14,018 nucleotides of DNA from CAZQYB01 sp964582985 (GCA_964582985.1 CAZOUM010000066.1:1-14018); one strand, 5' to 3'; positions 6,545 to 13,877 are shown, counted from the stretch's first letter. A program made the numbers and translations. The notes: a model not told the origin generated them from the letters alone.

Positions 6545-7552
6545 TCAAGACGCACGATTGACGACTTTGTGGTTAATTCTCTGAAATATCAGGATTAGAA
6601 CGATGCCGAAAATGACCATATAAATGCCCAAGTTCTGGGAAACCGTCCCTCCTTTGTAGATGGCCCACCAAGCATGCTCAAATGGATTGTCGTCGCGGAG
6701 GAATTCTACAAGAAACCGGAATATACCGTAAAGGACAAACATCAAGGCAAAGGTGGAGCCGGGTTTGGCAAAGGGCGGGGGCAGGTTTTTGGAATTTTCG
6801 GTCTTGCGAGACCTTCGCCAGAAAAGATATAGTATGAGGCACATAACAGCGCCACTTATAGAGGAATAGAGCTGGGTGGGATGGACAGGTAAGGAGCGAT
6901 ATTTGCCTTGACTTTTAAGCATTTGCTTTTGTTCGGGGGTTAAATCTTTATATGGTTTTAAGCCTAAGTACCATTGGCTTTTTTCATCGACGTAGCCGAA
7001 GAAGTCGTCGGGCAAGTGCAAGTACGGCTCGGAACGATTCCTTTGGGGGTCCGCAGAGACCTGACTGCGATAAGATGGGGAGTCATACGGAAAACGGACG
7101 GCCCAGGGCAGATTTGCTGGTCTGCCGAAACAGCAGCCGTTTAGAAAACAGCCGATTCTGCCAAAGGCAAGCGCGGACATAAGACCGATAGCGAGGATAT
7201 CAAGGTATCGGCGTTTTGGGAGCTTGTGGTAGTGGAGGTAAAGAAAGATAACAGAGACAGCAAAAATTACTCCGCCTAAAAGCTCGAGGCCGCCCTGCCA
7301 AATGGCAAAGACGGAGAGGAAGTCTCCGCGGTACGTGTCGAAATAGTGAACGACGTGAAAAAGACGCGCTCCGACGACGCCGGCAATGAGCGAATAGAGG
7401 GCTGCATTTGTGATGAGCATTGGGTCAGGGGTGATGTCGCGGCTGAGCCTTCTTATGATGAAGACGGCAGAGAGAAATGCGATGACCATCATCAGGCCGT
7501 AGCTCCATACGGTCAAAGGAGTGAAAGGTATTTTGAAAAGTACACGATACAT
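6545..7552 (-). CDS. lgt: Prolipoprotein diacylglyceryl transferase
   Basis: Lgt moves diacylglyceryl from phosphatidylglycerol to the lipobox cysteine of prolipoproteins at the cytoplasmic membrane. The seven-helix pattern and the Lgt signature GRIGCFLNGCCFGRP (131-145, with the essential Arg132) identify it. HPTQLYS (224-230) and RFLVEFLR (279-286) support the call. The 335 residues exceed the 291 of E. coli Lgt mainly because of a polar insert around residues 156-220. Where E. coli has FHGG with the catalytically important His103, this protein has LELLGG (89-94), so that histidine is absent. The gene is the last of the dapL-folK-panC-panD-lgt series, 52 nt after panD, and a terminator follows. 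Three predicted clients lie in this window. Confidence 0.92.
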   Translation of the reverse strand: MYRVLFKIPFTPLTVWSYGLMMVIAFLSAVFIIRRLSRDITPDPMLITNAALYSLIAGVVGARLFHVVHYFDTYRGDFLSVFAIWQGGLELLGGVIFAVSVIFLYLHYHKLPKRRYLDILAIGLMSALAFGRIGCFLNGCCFGRPANLPWAVRFPYDSPSYRSQVSADPQRNRSEPYLHLPDDFFGYVDEKSQWYLGLKPYKDLTPEQKQMLKSQGKYRSLPVHPTQLYSSISGAVMCLILYLFWRRSRKTENSKNLPPPFAKPGSTFALMFVLYGIFRFLVEFLRDDNPFEHAWWAIYKGGTVSQNLGIYMVIFGIVLILIFQRINHKVVNRAS

Positions 7553-7604
7553 TTAATTCGTGTCTCGTCGCTCGCGGCTCGTTCAAGTCACGGGTCCCAA
7601 GTTC

Positions 7605-7961
7605 CTATGCGCCGTGTTTTATTTTGTTATTTTCATCGAGAACAACAACTTTTGGTTTGAGTTTCTTTGCTTCGTCGGGCGTATAATAGCCGAAACTGAA
7701 AACGATAATAACGTCTTTTGGCTTTATGAGCTGAGCTGCGGCACCAAGAATGATAATTTTGCCGGAATTAGCTTCTGCGGGGACGGCATAGGTTTCGAGC
7801 CTGCTGCCGTTGGTCAGGTCTGCAATTAGAACAGACTCATAAGGCAAAATACCGGCTGCTTTCATCAGTTCGGCGTCTATTTCGATACTGCCAGGATAAT
7901 GCAACTTCGCATCGGTAACGGTTGCACGATGCAACTTGCTTTTTAATATCTTTACAAACAT
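7605..7961 (-). CDS. panD: Aspartate 1-decarboxylase proenzyme
   Basis: PanD converts L-aspartate to beta-alanine for pantothenate and CoA synthesis. The 118-residue proenzyme cleaves itself between Gly24 and Ser25 in HYPGS, which makes the pyruvoyl cofactor from Ser25. Lys9, His11, Arg54 and Tyr58 match catalytic or binding positions of the E. coli enzyme. The usual SVNGAAA segment reads IILGAAA here, so the conserved Asn72 is Leu. No Shine-Dalgarno site is seen; the ATG directly follows ACACGAATT, a sequence also found just ahead of lgt. The gene lies 55 nt after panC, whose product uses its beta-alanine. Confidence 0.93.
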   Translation of the reverse strand: MFVKILKSKLHRATVTDAKLHYPGSIEIDAELMKAAGILPYESVLIADLTNGSRLETYAVPAEANSGKIIILGAAAQLIKPKDVIIVFSFGYYTPDEAKKLKPKVVVLDENNKIKHGA

Positions 7962-8016
7962 AATTCGTGTTTCGATTTACTATACACCAATGATTTTCAG
8001 GTGGCATTATACATTA

Positions 8017-8868
8017 TTATTTGCTCGCGTCCAGCAGAATGTTGTCGATTAATCGTGCGGGGCCGATTCTGACGGCGACTGCTGCGAGGATTTTACCGGT
8101 GATGTGGTCAAGGCTTTGGAGGGTTTCGGCGTCAACGATGCTTACGTATTCTATATTTATTGATGGGGCCTGACTGAGTATGTTGCGCATCTGGTTGATG
8201 ATTTCTTCGGTATTTGTGACGCCCGCATCAACCATTTCCCGGCATTTCTGGAGTGACTTGTAAATCAGGGTAGCATCTTTCCTCTGCTGCTCGGAGAGAT
8301 ACTCGTTTCTGCTGCTTAGCGCCAGGCCATCAGCGTCTCGGACTGTGGGGCAGAGGACAATTTTTAGAGGCATATTCAGGTCGTCGACCATTCTTTTGAT
8401 GACGATTGCCTGCTGGGCGTCCTTCTGGCCGAAGAATGCAATGTCCGCCTGAACGATATTGAACAGTTTGGCGCAGACGGTTGTTACTCCGCGGAAATGT
8501 CCGGGTCGAAATTGGCCGCAAAGCAGCTCGGTTAATTTTTCGACGTTTACCCAGGTAAGATTTTCCGACGCGTATATTTGGTTGACGGTGGGTGCGAAAA
8601 CGAGGTCGACGCCGATTTTTCTGCACGTTTCGATGTCGGCATCCAGGTTGCGAGGATACTTTTGGAAATCTTCGCCGGGGCCAAATTGCGTGGGATTGAC
8701 GAAGATGGTGACCACAACAAAGTCAGAGTCCTTGACCGCCCTTTCGATTAGCGAAATATGGCCCTGATGAAAGGCTCCCATTGTTGGTACCAAGCCAATC
8801 TTTTTGCCTTTTTTGCGGGCAGCGGCGACCTGTTGTCTTACCGCCTCTATTGTTTCTACGACTTCCAT
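8017..8868 (-). CDS. panC: Pantoate-beta-alanine ligase (pantothenate synthetase)
   Basis: PanC joins pantoate and beta-alanine at the expense of ATP to give pantothenate, through a pantoyl-adenylate. All diagnostic motifs are present in order: PTMGAFHQGH with the HxGH pair His34/His37 (28-37), NPTQF (58-62), GQFRPGHFRGV (118-128), FGQKDAQQ (146-153) and RDADGLALSSRN (177-188), the last being the KMSKS-like loop. The length of 283 residues is standard. Its ATG overlaps the stop codon of the folK-dNK gene in TAATG, which implies translational coupling. panB, needed to make pantoate, is not in the window. Confidence 0.96.
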   Translation of the reverse strand: MEVVETIEAVRQQVAAARKKGKKIGLVPTMGAFHQGHISLIERAVKDSDFVVVTIFVNPTQFGPGEDFQKYPRNLDADIETCRKIGVDLVFAPTVNQIYASENLTWVNVEKLTELLCGQFRPGHFRGVTTVCAKLFNIVQADIAFFGQKDAQQAIVIKRMVDDLNMPLKIVLCPTVRDADGLALSSRNEYLSEQQRKDATLIYKSLQKCREMVDAGVTNTEEIINQMRNILSQAPSINIEYVSIVDAETLQSLDHITGKILAAVAVRIGPARLIDNILLDASK

Positions 8869-9956
8869 TACACAACAACGTAACTTCTTATTTGTTTCGC
8901 TAAATGGTTAATGTCGCCGTTTCGCGTACAGTCGAACTTCGACATTGATATACGAATGACAGGACAGAGCTTCCAATCGGTGAAGAGCTGCTCGTAATCG
9001 GCATTAAGTTTTTCCAAGAATTGCAGTCCAATCACCTGCTCATAAGGGCGATTGCGTGTGTGGATACGGTCGAGACATTTTTGGGCTGAATGGTGCAGAT
9101 ATATCACCAAGGCAGGGCTGGCGACCCTGGCTACGGCCGGCTGATAGGTCTTTTCATAGGAGGCCAGTTGCTGTGGATTTAGTAAGCGCTTAGCATAAAT
9201 GAGTTCTTTATCAAAGATGTAGTCGGAGACAGCGATTTGTCGCTTGGGCAATGTTTTAAGATTCAACTGCTCGATTCTGCTGGTTAGAAAGTATAACTGC
9301 GAATCCAACGCCAGTTCCTTCTTTCCGGCATAGACTTCGGGGAGATAAGGGTTTTTGTCGTAAGGTTCGAGGAGCAGCCTACAGTTGAGCGAACCTGCTA
9401 ATCTTTGTGCCAAAGTGGTTTTGCCCACTCCGATGATACCTGCGACGCAGATGAGCTGTGGCAGGTCAGGGTTAAGAACAAAGTCAGTACCGGCGAGCCG
9501 AGCTGCCAACTCGTTTACCGGTTCTTTTAGAATAGGATGCAGAAGTTCAGAGTTGAGCCAGCACAAGCCAGATAGAACAAAGGAACGCAAGTGCATCTGA
9601 GGATGGGGGACGGTCAAGTTGGCGGTATTTACAATTTCGGAGCCGAAGAGCAAGAGGTCCAAATCAATGACTCTCGATGACCATTTCTCATCTCTGACTC
9701 GTCCGAGGGAGGTCTCAATGTCAGTAAGTTTTTTATGTAAGTCCTCTGCGTCGAGAGTGGTTTCTATCCGGGCCACCGCATTCAGGTAATTTGGCTGGTC
9801 GCTGCCGCCGAGGGGAGCAGTTTCGATAAGGTCGCTTACGCGGACGAGTTCAATATGCTCGATTTCGGCGAGCATTTTAAGGGCGCCTCTTATGGAGGCT
9901 TCTCTGTCACCGAGGTTGCTGCCGAGCCCAATATATGCTGTGGTCAGGTTAGCCAT
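8868..9956 (-). CDS. folK: HPPK (FolK) fused to a deoxynucleoside kinase
   Basis: This is a two-domain enzyme. The N-terminal half is 6-hydroxymethyl-7,8-dihydropterin pyrophosphokinase of folate synthesis. It has GLGSNLGD (10-17), a KWSSRVIDLDLLLFG segment (91-105) with Mg-binding Asp98 and Asp100, and PHPQMHLRSFVL (117-128). The C-terminal half (about 167-362) is a P-loop deoxynucleoside kinase. It has Walker A GIIGVGKTT (173-181), EPYDKNPYL (197-205), SDYIFDKELIYA (244-255) and the lid RIHTRNRPYEQ (297-307). Numbering is from the ATG at 9956. An upstream TTG at 9983 would add nine residues, but HPPKs normally start a few residues before the GLGSN motif, so the ATG is preferred. dapL ends 29 nt upstream, and panC follows with a one-base overlap. 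Similar fusions are known to me from Bacteroidota; which deoxynucleoside is used is unknown. Confidence 0.92.
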   Translation of the reverse strand: MANLTTAYIGLGSNLGDREASIRGALKMLAEIEHIELVRVSDLIETAPLGGSDQPNYLNAVARIETTLDAEDLHKKLTDIETSLGRVRDEKWSSRVIDLDLLLFGSEIVNTANLTVPHPQMHLRSFVLSGLCWLNSELLHPILKEPVNELAARLAGTDFVLNPDLPQLICVAGIIGVGKTTLAQRLAGSLNCRLLLEPYDKNPYLPEVYAGKKELALDSQLYFLTSRIEQLNLKTLPKRQIAVSDYIFDKELIYAKRLLNPQQLASYEKTYQPAVARVASPALVIYLHHSAQKCLDRIHTRNRPYEQVIGLQFLEKLNADYEQLFTDWKLCPVIRISMSKFDCTRNGDINHLAKQIRSYVVV

Positions 9957-9985
9957 TATGAGCTTGTTTTGTGATTTAAGCAATT

Positions 9986-11215
9986 TTAGACTTCGGCAAA
10001 TCGCCGCATAGCTTCTTTGACGTCATCAGGCCTTGCGAAGGCTGTGAGACGGAAGTAGCCCTGGCCGGACGGTCCGAAACCTGCACCGGGGGTGCCGATG
10101 ACATTAGCCTTTTGCAGAAGGCGGTCAAAAAAGTCCCAAGAGCTTAGGCCCTCGGGGGTTTTCATCCAAATGTAGGGCGCATTCACTCCGCCGTAGACCT
10201 CATAGCCGAGCTTTGTCAGCGATTCGCAAATTAACTTAGCGTTGTTCATATAAATATCAATAATCTTACGACACTGTTTCTTGCCTTGCGGAGTATAGAC
10301 GGCGGCTGCGGCGACCTGGGTGACGTACGATACGCCGTTGAATTTGGTAGAGTGGCGTCTGTGCCACAGGGAATTGACATCAACCGCCCTGCCGTCTTTT
10401 TTGTAGGCCTTTAACTGCTTTGGTACTACGGTGAAGGCGCACCTTACACCTGTGAAGCCGGCCGTCTTCGAGAAACTGCGAAATTCGATGGCAACGTCTT
10501 TTGCGCCGTCAATTTCGTAAATCGAATGCGGAATACCAGGGTCAGAGATAAATGATTCGTAAGCTGCATCAAAGAGAATGATGGCCTTGTTACGACGGGC
10601 GTAATCCACCCATTGCCTGAGCTGGTCGGGGGTTGCGACGGCTCCTGTGGGATTGTTTGGGAAACAAAGATAAATCAAATCCACAGGTTTATCAGGAAGA
10701 GCCGGTACGAAATTGTTCTCGGCGGTGCAGGGCATATAGACGATTTTGTCGTACTGGCCTTTTTCGTTAGCGGTACCGGTTCTGCCTGCGATGACGTTAG
10801 TGTCGACGTAAACGGGATAGACGGGGTCGGTTACAGCAACGACGTTATCGGTGCCGAATATTTCCTGCATGTTGGCGGTGTCGCACTTGCCGCCATCGCT
10901 GATGAAAATTTCATCGATATCAATTTGCACACCGCGGCTCTTGAAGTCGTCTTGGCTTATGGCTTGTCTTAAAAACTCATATCCGACGTGACCGTCATCG
11001 TAACCGTGAAAGGTCTCGTGTTTGGACATTTCGTCCACAGCCTCGTGCATTGCTTCGATGACAGCGGGGGCCAGGGGCTGGGTCACATCGCCAATGCCCA
11101 GACTGATTAACCTGACATCAGGGTTTTTGGCCTTGAAGGCACGAATACGTCTGCCGACTTCGGAAAACAAGTAGCCGGCTTTTAGCTTCAGAAAGTTTTC
11201 GTTAATTGTCGCCAT
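9986..11215 (-). CDS. dapL: LL-diaminopimelate aminotransferase
   Basis: DapL is a PLP-dependent class I aminotransferase. It converts tetrahydrodipicolinate directly to LL-diaminopimelate, bypassing the succinylase and acetylase branches of lysine and peptidoglycan precursor synthesis. Markers are GIGDVTQPL (40-48), FHGYDDGHVGYEFLR (69-83), FISDGGKCD (104-112), FPNNPTGAV (185-193), and SFSKTAGFTGVR (247-258) with the PLP lysine Lys250. TKFNGVSYVTQ (290-300) is also DapL-specific. At 409 residues it is full length. AAGGAAAG precedes the ATG. It heads the operon, with a TTGACG-17-TACAAT promoter and a dyad over the -35 box upstream. Planctomycetes and chlamydiae are known users of this route. 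Confidence 0.95.
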   Translation of the reverse strand: MATINENFLKLKAGYLFSEVGRRIRAFKAKNPDVRLISLGIGDVTQPLAPAVIEAMHEAVDEMSKHETFHGYDDGHVGYEFLRQAISQDDFKSRGVQIDIDEIFISDGGKCDTANMQEIFGTDNVVAVTDPVYPVYVDTNVIAGRTGTANEKGQYDKIVYMPCTAENNFVPALPDKPVDLIYLCFPNNPTGAVATPDQLRQWVDYARRNKAIILFDAAYESFISDPGIPHSIYEIDGAKDVAIEFRSFSKTAGFTGVRCAFTVVPKQLKAYKKDGRAVDVNSLWHRRHSTKFNGVSYVTQVAAAAVYTPQGKKQCRKIIDIYMNNAKLICESLTKLGYEVYGGVNAPYIWMKTPEGLSSWDFFDRLLQKANVIGTPGAGFGPSGQGYFRLTAFARPDDVKEAMRRFAEV

Positions 11216-11269
11216 AACTTTCCTTTTTGCTGCTGAAGTTAAGCTTTCAAATACAAATCAGAAGCGGTC

Positions 11270-11298
11270 ATTGTATTGGCTGTCGTTGACGACGTCAA
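11270..11298 (-). promoter_or_regulatory. sigma70-like promoter of the dapL operon
   Basis: On the minus strand TTGACG (11298-11293) is separated by exactly 17 nt from TACAAT (11275-11270), with 5/6 matches in each box. The predicted start near 11263 leaves a leader of about 48 nt before the dapL ATG at 11215. This is the best promoter match I found in the window. Confidence 0.55.
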
Positions 11299-11299
11299 C
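11285..11299. promoter_or_regulatory. Dyad over the dapL -35 box, operator-like
   Basis: GTTGAC-GAC-GTCAAC is a perfect 6-bp dyad around a 3-bp centre. One arm contains the whole -35 hexamer of the dapL promoter. An overlapping dyad, GTCGT-TG-ACGAC (11282-11293), competes with it. The position fits a repressor operator, but no regulator gene is nearby and no known binding consensus is matched. Confidence 0.35.
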
Positions 11300-11364
11300 C
11301 CCGTTAGAGGACACAAGTGGGAAAGAACCTGGAGACGCACAGGAAAAGAAGTCTCTAACGGGGT
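11298..11364. repeat. 12-bp perfect inverted repeat with a 43-nt loop
   Basis: ACCCCGTTAGAG (11298-11309) and CTCTAACGGGGT (11353-11364) are exact reverse complements. The element occupies much of the 270-bp divergent spacer between dapL and the sulfatase gene. It lies upstream of the predicted dapL start site but could fold in a sulfatase leader. A small ATCCG/CGGAT hairpin (11369-11387) follows. It may be a REP-like mobile palindrome, a leader structure or a binding site. I see no other feature in 11388-11485. Confidence 0.5.
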
Positions 11365-11485
11365 CAATATCCGAGTCAAAAACGGATGAAATGAACAGAC
11401 CTTTTTGCTTTTCATGCTGCGAGTGGCGGCTATACTGTTCAGGCAGAAGGAAAATAATGTTCTTAGCAGCATAATGGGAATAATT

Positions 11486-12931
11486 ATGGAGAAACAGACG
11501 AGAAGGGAATTTCTTAAGGCGATTGGCTTTGGAGCGGCTTCAGTGGGAGCGATGTCGATACTGCCGGGTTGTGCGGGTACGGGCCGAGTTGAGGGCGCGA
11601 AAGGGAAACGGCCGAATATTCTTTTTCTGTTCACCGATGACCAGCGTTTTGACACTATTCGCGCACTCGGCAACAAAGATATAGTCACGCCTAATATGGA
11701 CAGGCTTGTAAGGGCAGGAACGACATTTACAAATGCGTACATTATGGGTTCGATGAGCGGCGCGGTGTGTATGCCGAGTCGGGCGATGCTGCTGTCGGGG
11801 AAGAACTTGTTTGATTTGGTGGACAAGGGCCGCACGATTCCGGCTGAACATCCGATGCTTCCGGAGGTTTTGCGCAACGCCGGTTATGTAACCTTTGGTA
11901 CAGGCAAGTGGCACAATGGGAAAGAGCCGTTTGCACGGTCATTCACAGCGGGGGCGAATATTTTCTTTGGGGGCATGAGCGACCATTACAGAGTTCCTGT
12001 CCACGACTTTGACCCGACCGGGAAATATCCGAAAGAGAAGAGATACCGCAAGGAAGGAAAACATTCGAGTGAGCTGTTCAGTGATGCGGCGATAGAGTTT
12101 CTGCACAACCATTGGGACGATAAGCCGTTCTTTGTGTATGTCTCGTACACCGCTCCGCACGACCCGCGGACAGTGCCGAAGAAGTATCACGATATGTATG
12201 ACCCAGAGAAAATTCCCCTGCCGAAGAACTTTCTGGCGGAGCATCCGTTTGACAATGGTGAGATGAGGATTCGGGACGAGAAGCTGGCGGCCTGGCCGAG
12301 GACGCCTGAAGAGGTCCGGCGGCACATCGCCGACTACTATGCGATGATTACGCACGTTGATGCGCAGATTGGGCGGGTGCTGAAAGCACTCAAGAGAACG
12401 AGGCACGCTGAAAATACTATCATTGTTTTTTCTGCTGATAACGGTCTGGCTGTGGGCCAGCACGGGTTGATGGGCAAACAGAACCTCTATGAGCATAGCG
12501 TACATGTGCCGCTAATTATGAGCGGGCCGGGAATACCAAAGGGCCAGAAGCGCGACGCACTTTGTTACGTGCACGACATCTACCCCACACTATGCGATTT
12601 GACGGGCGTGGCCATTCCTGAATCCGTCAAGAGCAAGAGCCTTGTGCCGGTGATTCGGGGGCCAAAGAAGAAGATTCGGGACACGCTATTCTTTGCTTAC
12701 AAGGACATTCAGCGGAGCATCCGTGACGAGCACTACAAGCTAATTCTATATTTTGTCAATGGCAAGGGTACGGCACAGTTGTTCGACCTTGAGAGAGACC
12801 CATGGGAGCTTAAAAATTTGGCCGATGATGCGAAATATGGCGAGCATATGCAACGCCTGGGCGATGAACTACTGCGATGGAAGGATGAACTTGGTGACAA
12901 GAGTAAGTTCTGGGAATATTGGCGTGCATAG
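11486..12931 (+). CDS. Tat-exported S1 sulfatase lipoprotein
   Basis: This formylglycine-dependent arylsulfatase-type enzyme probably removes sulfate from polysaccharides or other sulfate esters outside the cytoplasm. The start at 11486 gives MEKQTRREFLKAIGFGAASV, a Tat signal with the RR pair at 6-7. It is followed by lipobox LPGC with Cys29, so the product may be a lipoprotein. An open frame runs further upstream to a TTG at 11405, but it lacks a reason to be translated. The sulfatase core has TDDQR (50-54, metal Asp51/52), the modification motif CMPSR (95-99, Cys95 to formylglycine), GKWH (140-143), PHDPR (224-228), SADNG (316-320) and GKQNLYEHS (330-338). At 481 residues it is typical. 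No maturase gene (FGE or anSME) is in the window. The exact SulfAtlas subfamily and substrate cannot be told. Confidence 0.93.
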   Translation: MEKQTRREFLKAIGFGAASVGAMSILPGCAGTGRVEGAKGKRPNILFLFTDDQRFDTIRALGNKDIVTPNMDRLVRAGTTFTNAYIMGSMSGAVCMPSRAMLLSGKNLFDLVDKGRTIPAEHPMLPEVLRNAGYVTFGTGKWHNGKEPFARSFTAGANIFFGGMSDHYRVPVHDFDPTGKYPKEKRYRKEGKHSSELFSDAAIEFLHNHWDDKPFFVYVSYTAPHDPRTVPKKYHDMYDPEKIPLPKNFLAEHPFDNGEMRIRDEKLAAWPRTPEEVRRHIADYYAMITHVDAQIGRVLKALKRTRHAENTIIVFSADNGLAVGQHGLMGKQNLYEHSVHVPLIMSGPGIPKGQKRDALCYVHDIYPTLCDLTGVAIPESVKSKSLVPVIRGPKKKIRDTLFFAYKDIQRSIRDEHYKLILYFVNGKGTAQLFDLERDPWELKNLADDAKYGEHMQRLGDELLRWKDELGDKSKFWEYWRA

Positions 12932-12957
12932 TGAGAATAGAGTGCCGGGTAAGCGGC

Positions 12958-12985
12958 TATTTATCGGTGAGCCGGGTTGGGGCGT
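12958..12985. repeat. Direct repeat A, degenerate copy of the polA 3' end
   Basis: These 28 bp match 13957-13984 at 25 positions, in the same orientation; the three differences are at repeat positions 10, 17 and 25. The other copy encodes the last residues of the putative polA. Here the minus strand would read NNAPTRLTDK-stop. The two copies bracket the FG-GAP gene about 1 kb apart. Confidence 0.65.
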
Positions 12986-12987
12986 TA

Positions 12988-13872
12988 TTAAATAGGACCT
13001 TTTTTGTTGTGCTTATCCGTGGGAGACACATGCCCTTTTCCTGGAGATAGCATGAGCCCTATGATGCCTATGGTTGCCAGCATTGCTATGAACAGAACAG
13101 TTCGGGTCGATACCTTTGTGCGTCCTTCCGTATGCGCTGCAGCTATTTTATACGTTTTGCCGCTCCATTTGTAGAGTGTCGGAGACTGCAGCTTGCGTCC
13201 CTTGTAATCATAACCTTCGACTATTTCCTTGGTTCCGTCCTTATCCCTATCCTCCAATCTGACTTTGTTTTCTACCAGCGCGATAGGTTTATAGGTCTGC
13301 CCAGTCCAAGTGAAGGCCTGGAATTTAGCACCTTCAGCCAAAAAGGAAGCTCGCGTAAAAAGGATCTCGGGTACCCCGTCATTGTTCATATCAGCGACAC
13401 GAAAGTAATTATCTGTGTAGAGCTGTTGCTCCTTTATGTCAAGTTGGGCCCCCATTCCCGCTCGGAACTGAGAGCCCCAACCACCGCTGTCCCACTGCTC
13501 CACGTATTCTTGTCCGTCCCAATGCAAGACTTTGACATGGGCCCGTCTAAAAAATCCTTCCTGAGCCTGGCCGCTGATAATATAGTCGTGGGGCGGTGTG
13601 TAGTAGGCCACGATAATCTCCTGCTCTCCATCAGCATCAACGTCAGCATAGAGAACATTCGGTCTGGTTCTTTGGGTCTCCCCAGTTGGCCCGAATTGCA
13701 CGAAGGGTATGTCAGCCCGTTTGGCATCGTGCGGCAAATAAGTCAACAGATCGGTCTCTGATAGCCGAGCAGGCCTTGGGCTCTTTTGGTAAAGAGCGCT
13801 GGTAGGGGCTAAACCTATGGATACCGTTGCAATACGCATAACCAACAGACTGGTGATGCTCAGTGCTCTCAT
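12988..13872 (-). CDS. Membrane-anchored FG-GAP/VCBS-like repeat protein
   Basis: No specific function is recognised. The ATG at 13872 is chosen because a GGAGG site (13882-13878) lies 5 nt before it; a longer frame from a TTG at 13884 would have to start over that site. A signal peptide (about 1-26) is followed by three units. Each pairs an Asp-rich loop with a W-G-x-x-Y strand: DVDADGEQEI (77) with HWDGQEY (117), DMNNDGVPEI (161) with TWTGQTY (188), and DRDKDGTKEI (208) with KWSGKTY (235). These resemble calcium-binding FG-GAP/VCBS blades, although three blades alone do not close a propeller. A transmembrane helix (259-277) and a short lysine-rich tail end the protein, so the repeat domain is likely outside the cytoplasm. 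It lies 83 nt downstream of the putative polA in the same direction. Confidence 0.75.
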   Translation of the reverse strand: MRALSITSLLVMRIATVSIGLAPTSALYQKSPRPARLSETDLLTYLPHDAKRADIPFVQFGPTGETQRTRPNVLYADVDADGEQEIIVAYYTPPHDYIISGQAQEGFFRRAHVKVLHWDGQEYVEQWDSGGWGSQFRAGMGAQLDIKEQQLYTDNYFRVADMNNDGVPEILFTRASFLAEGAKFQAFTWTGQTYKPIALVENKVRLEDRDKDGTKEIVEGYDYKGRKLQSPTLYKWSGKTYKIAAAHTEGRTKVSTRTVLFIAMLATIGIIGLMLSPGKGHVSPTDKHNKKGPI

Positions 13873-13877
13873 TTGAG

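Noticed and set aside
8006..8011. TATAAT on the minus strand between panC and panD as a panD promoter
   Set aside because: No -35 box is found at 16-18 nt, and the gene order suggests co-transcription from the dapL promoter.
11298..11364. Lysine (L-box) riboswitch ahead of dapL
   Set aside because: The inverted repeat lies upstream of the predicted dapL transcription start, and the conserved L-box core sequences are not visible.
11405..11485. N-terminal extension of the sulfatase from a TTG codon
   Set aside because: It would bury the Tat signal behind 27 residues without a ribosome site. The ATG at 11486 gives a proper signal peptide.
11239..11877. 212-codon minus-strand frame at the start of the sulfatase gene
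   Set aside because: It is antisense to the sulfatase coding region and runs through the inverted repeat. It is low in recognisable structure.
11939..12505. 188-codon minus-strand frame within the sulfatase gene
   Set aside because: It is entirely antisense to a gene with all sulfatase motifs, and it has no homology-like features.
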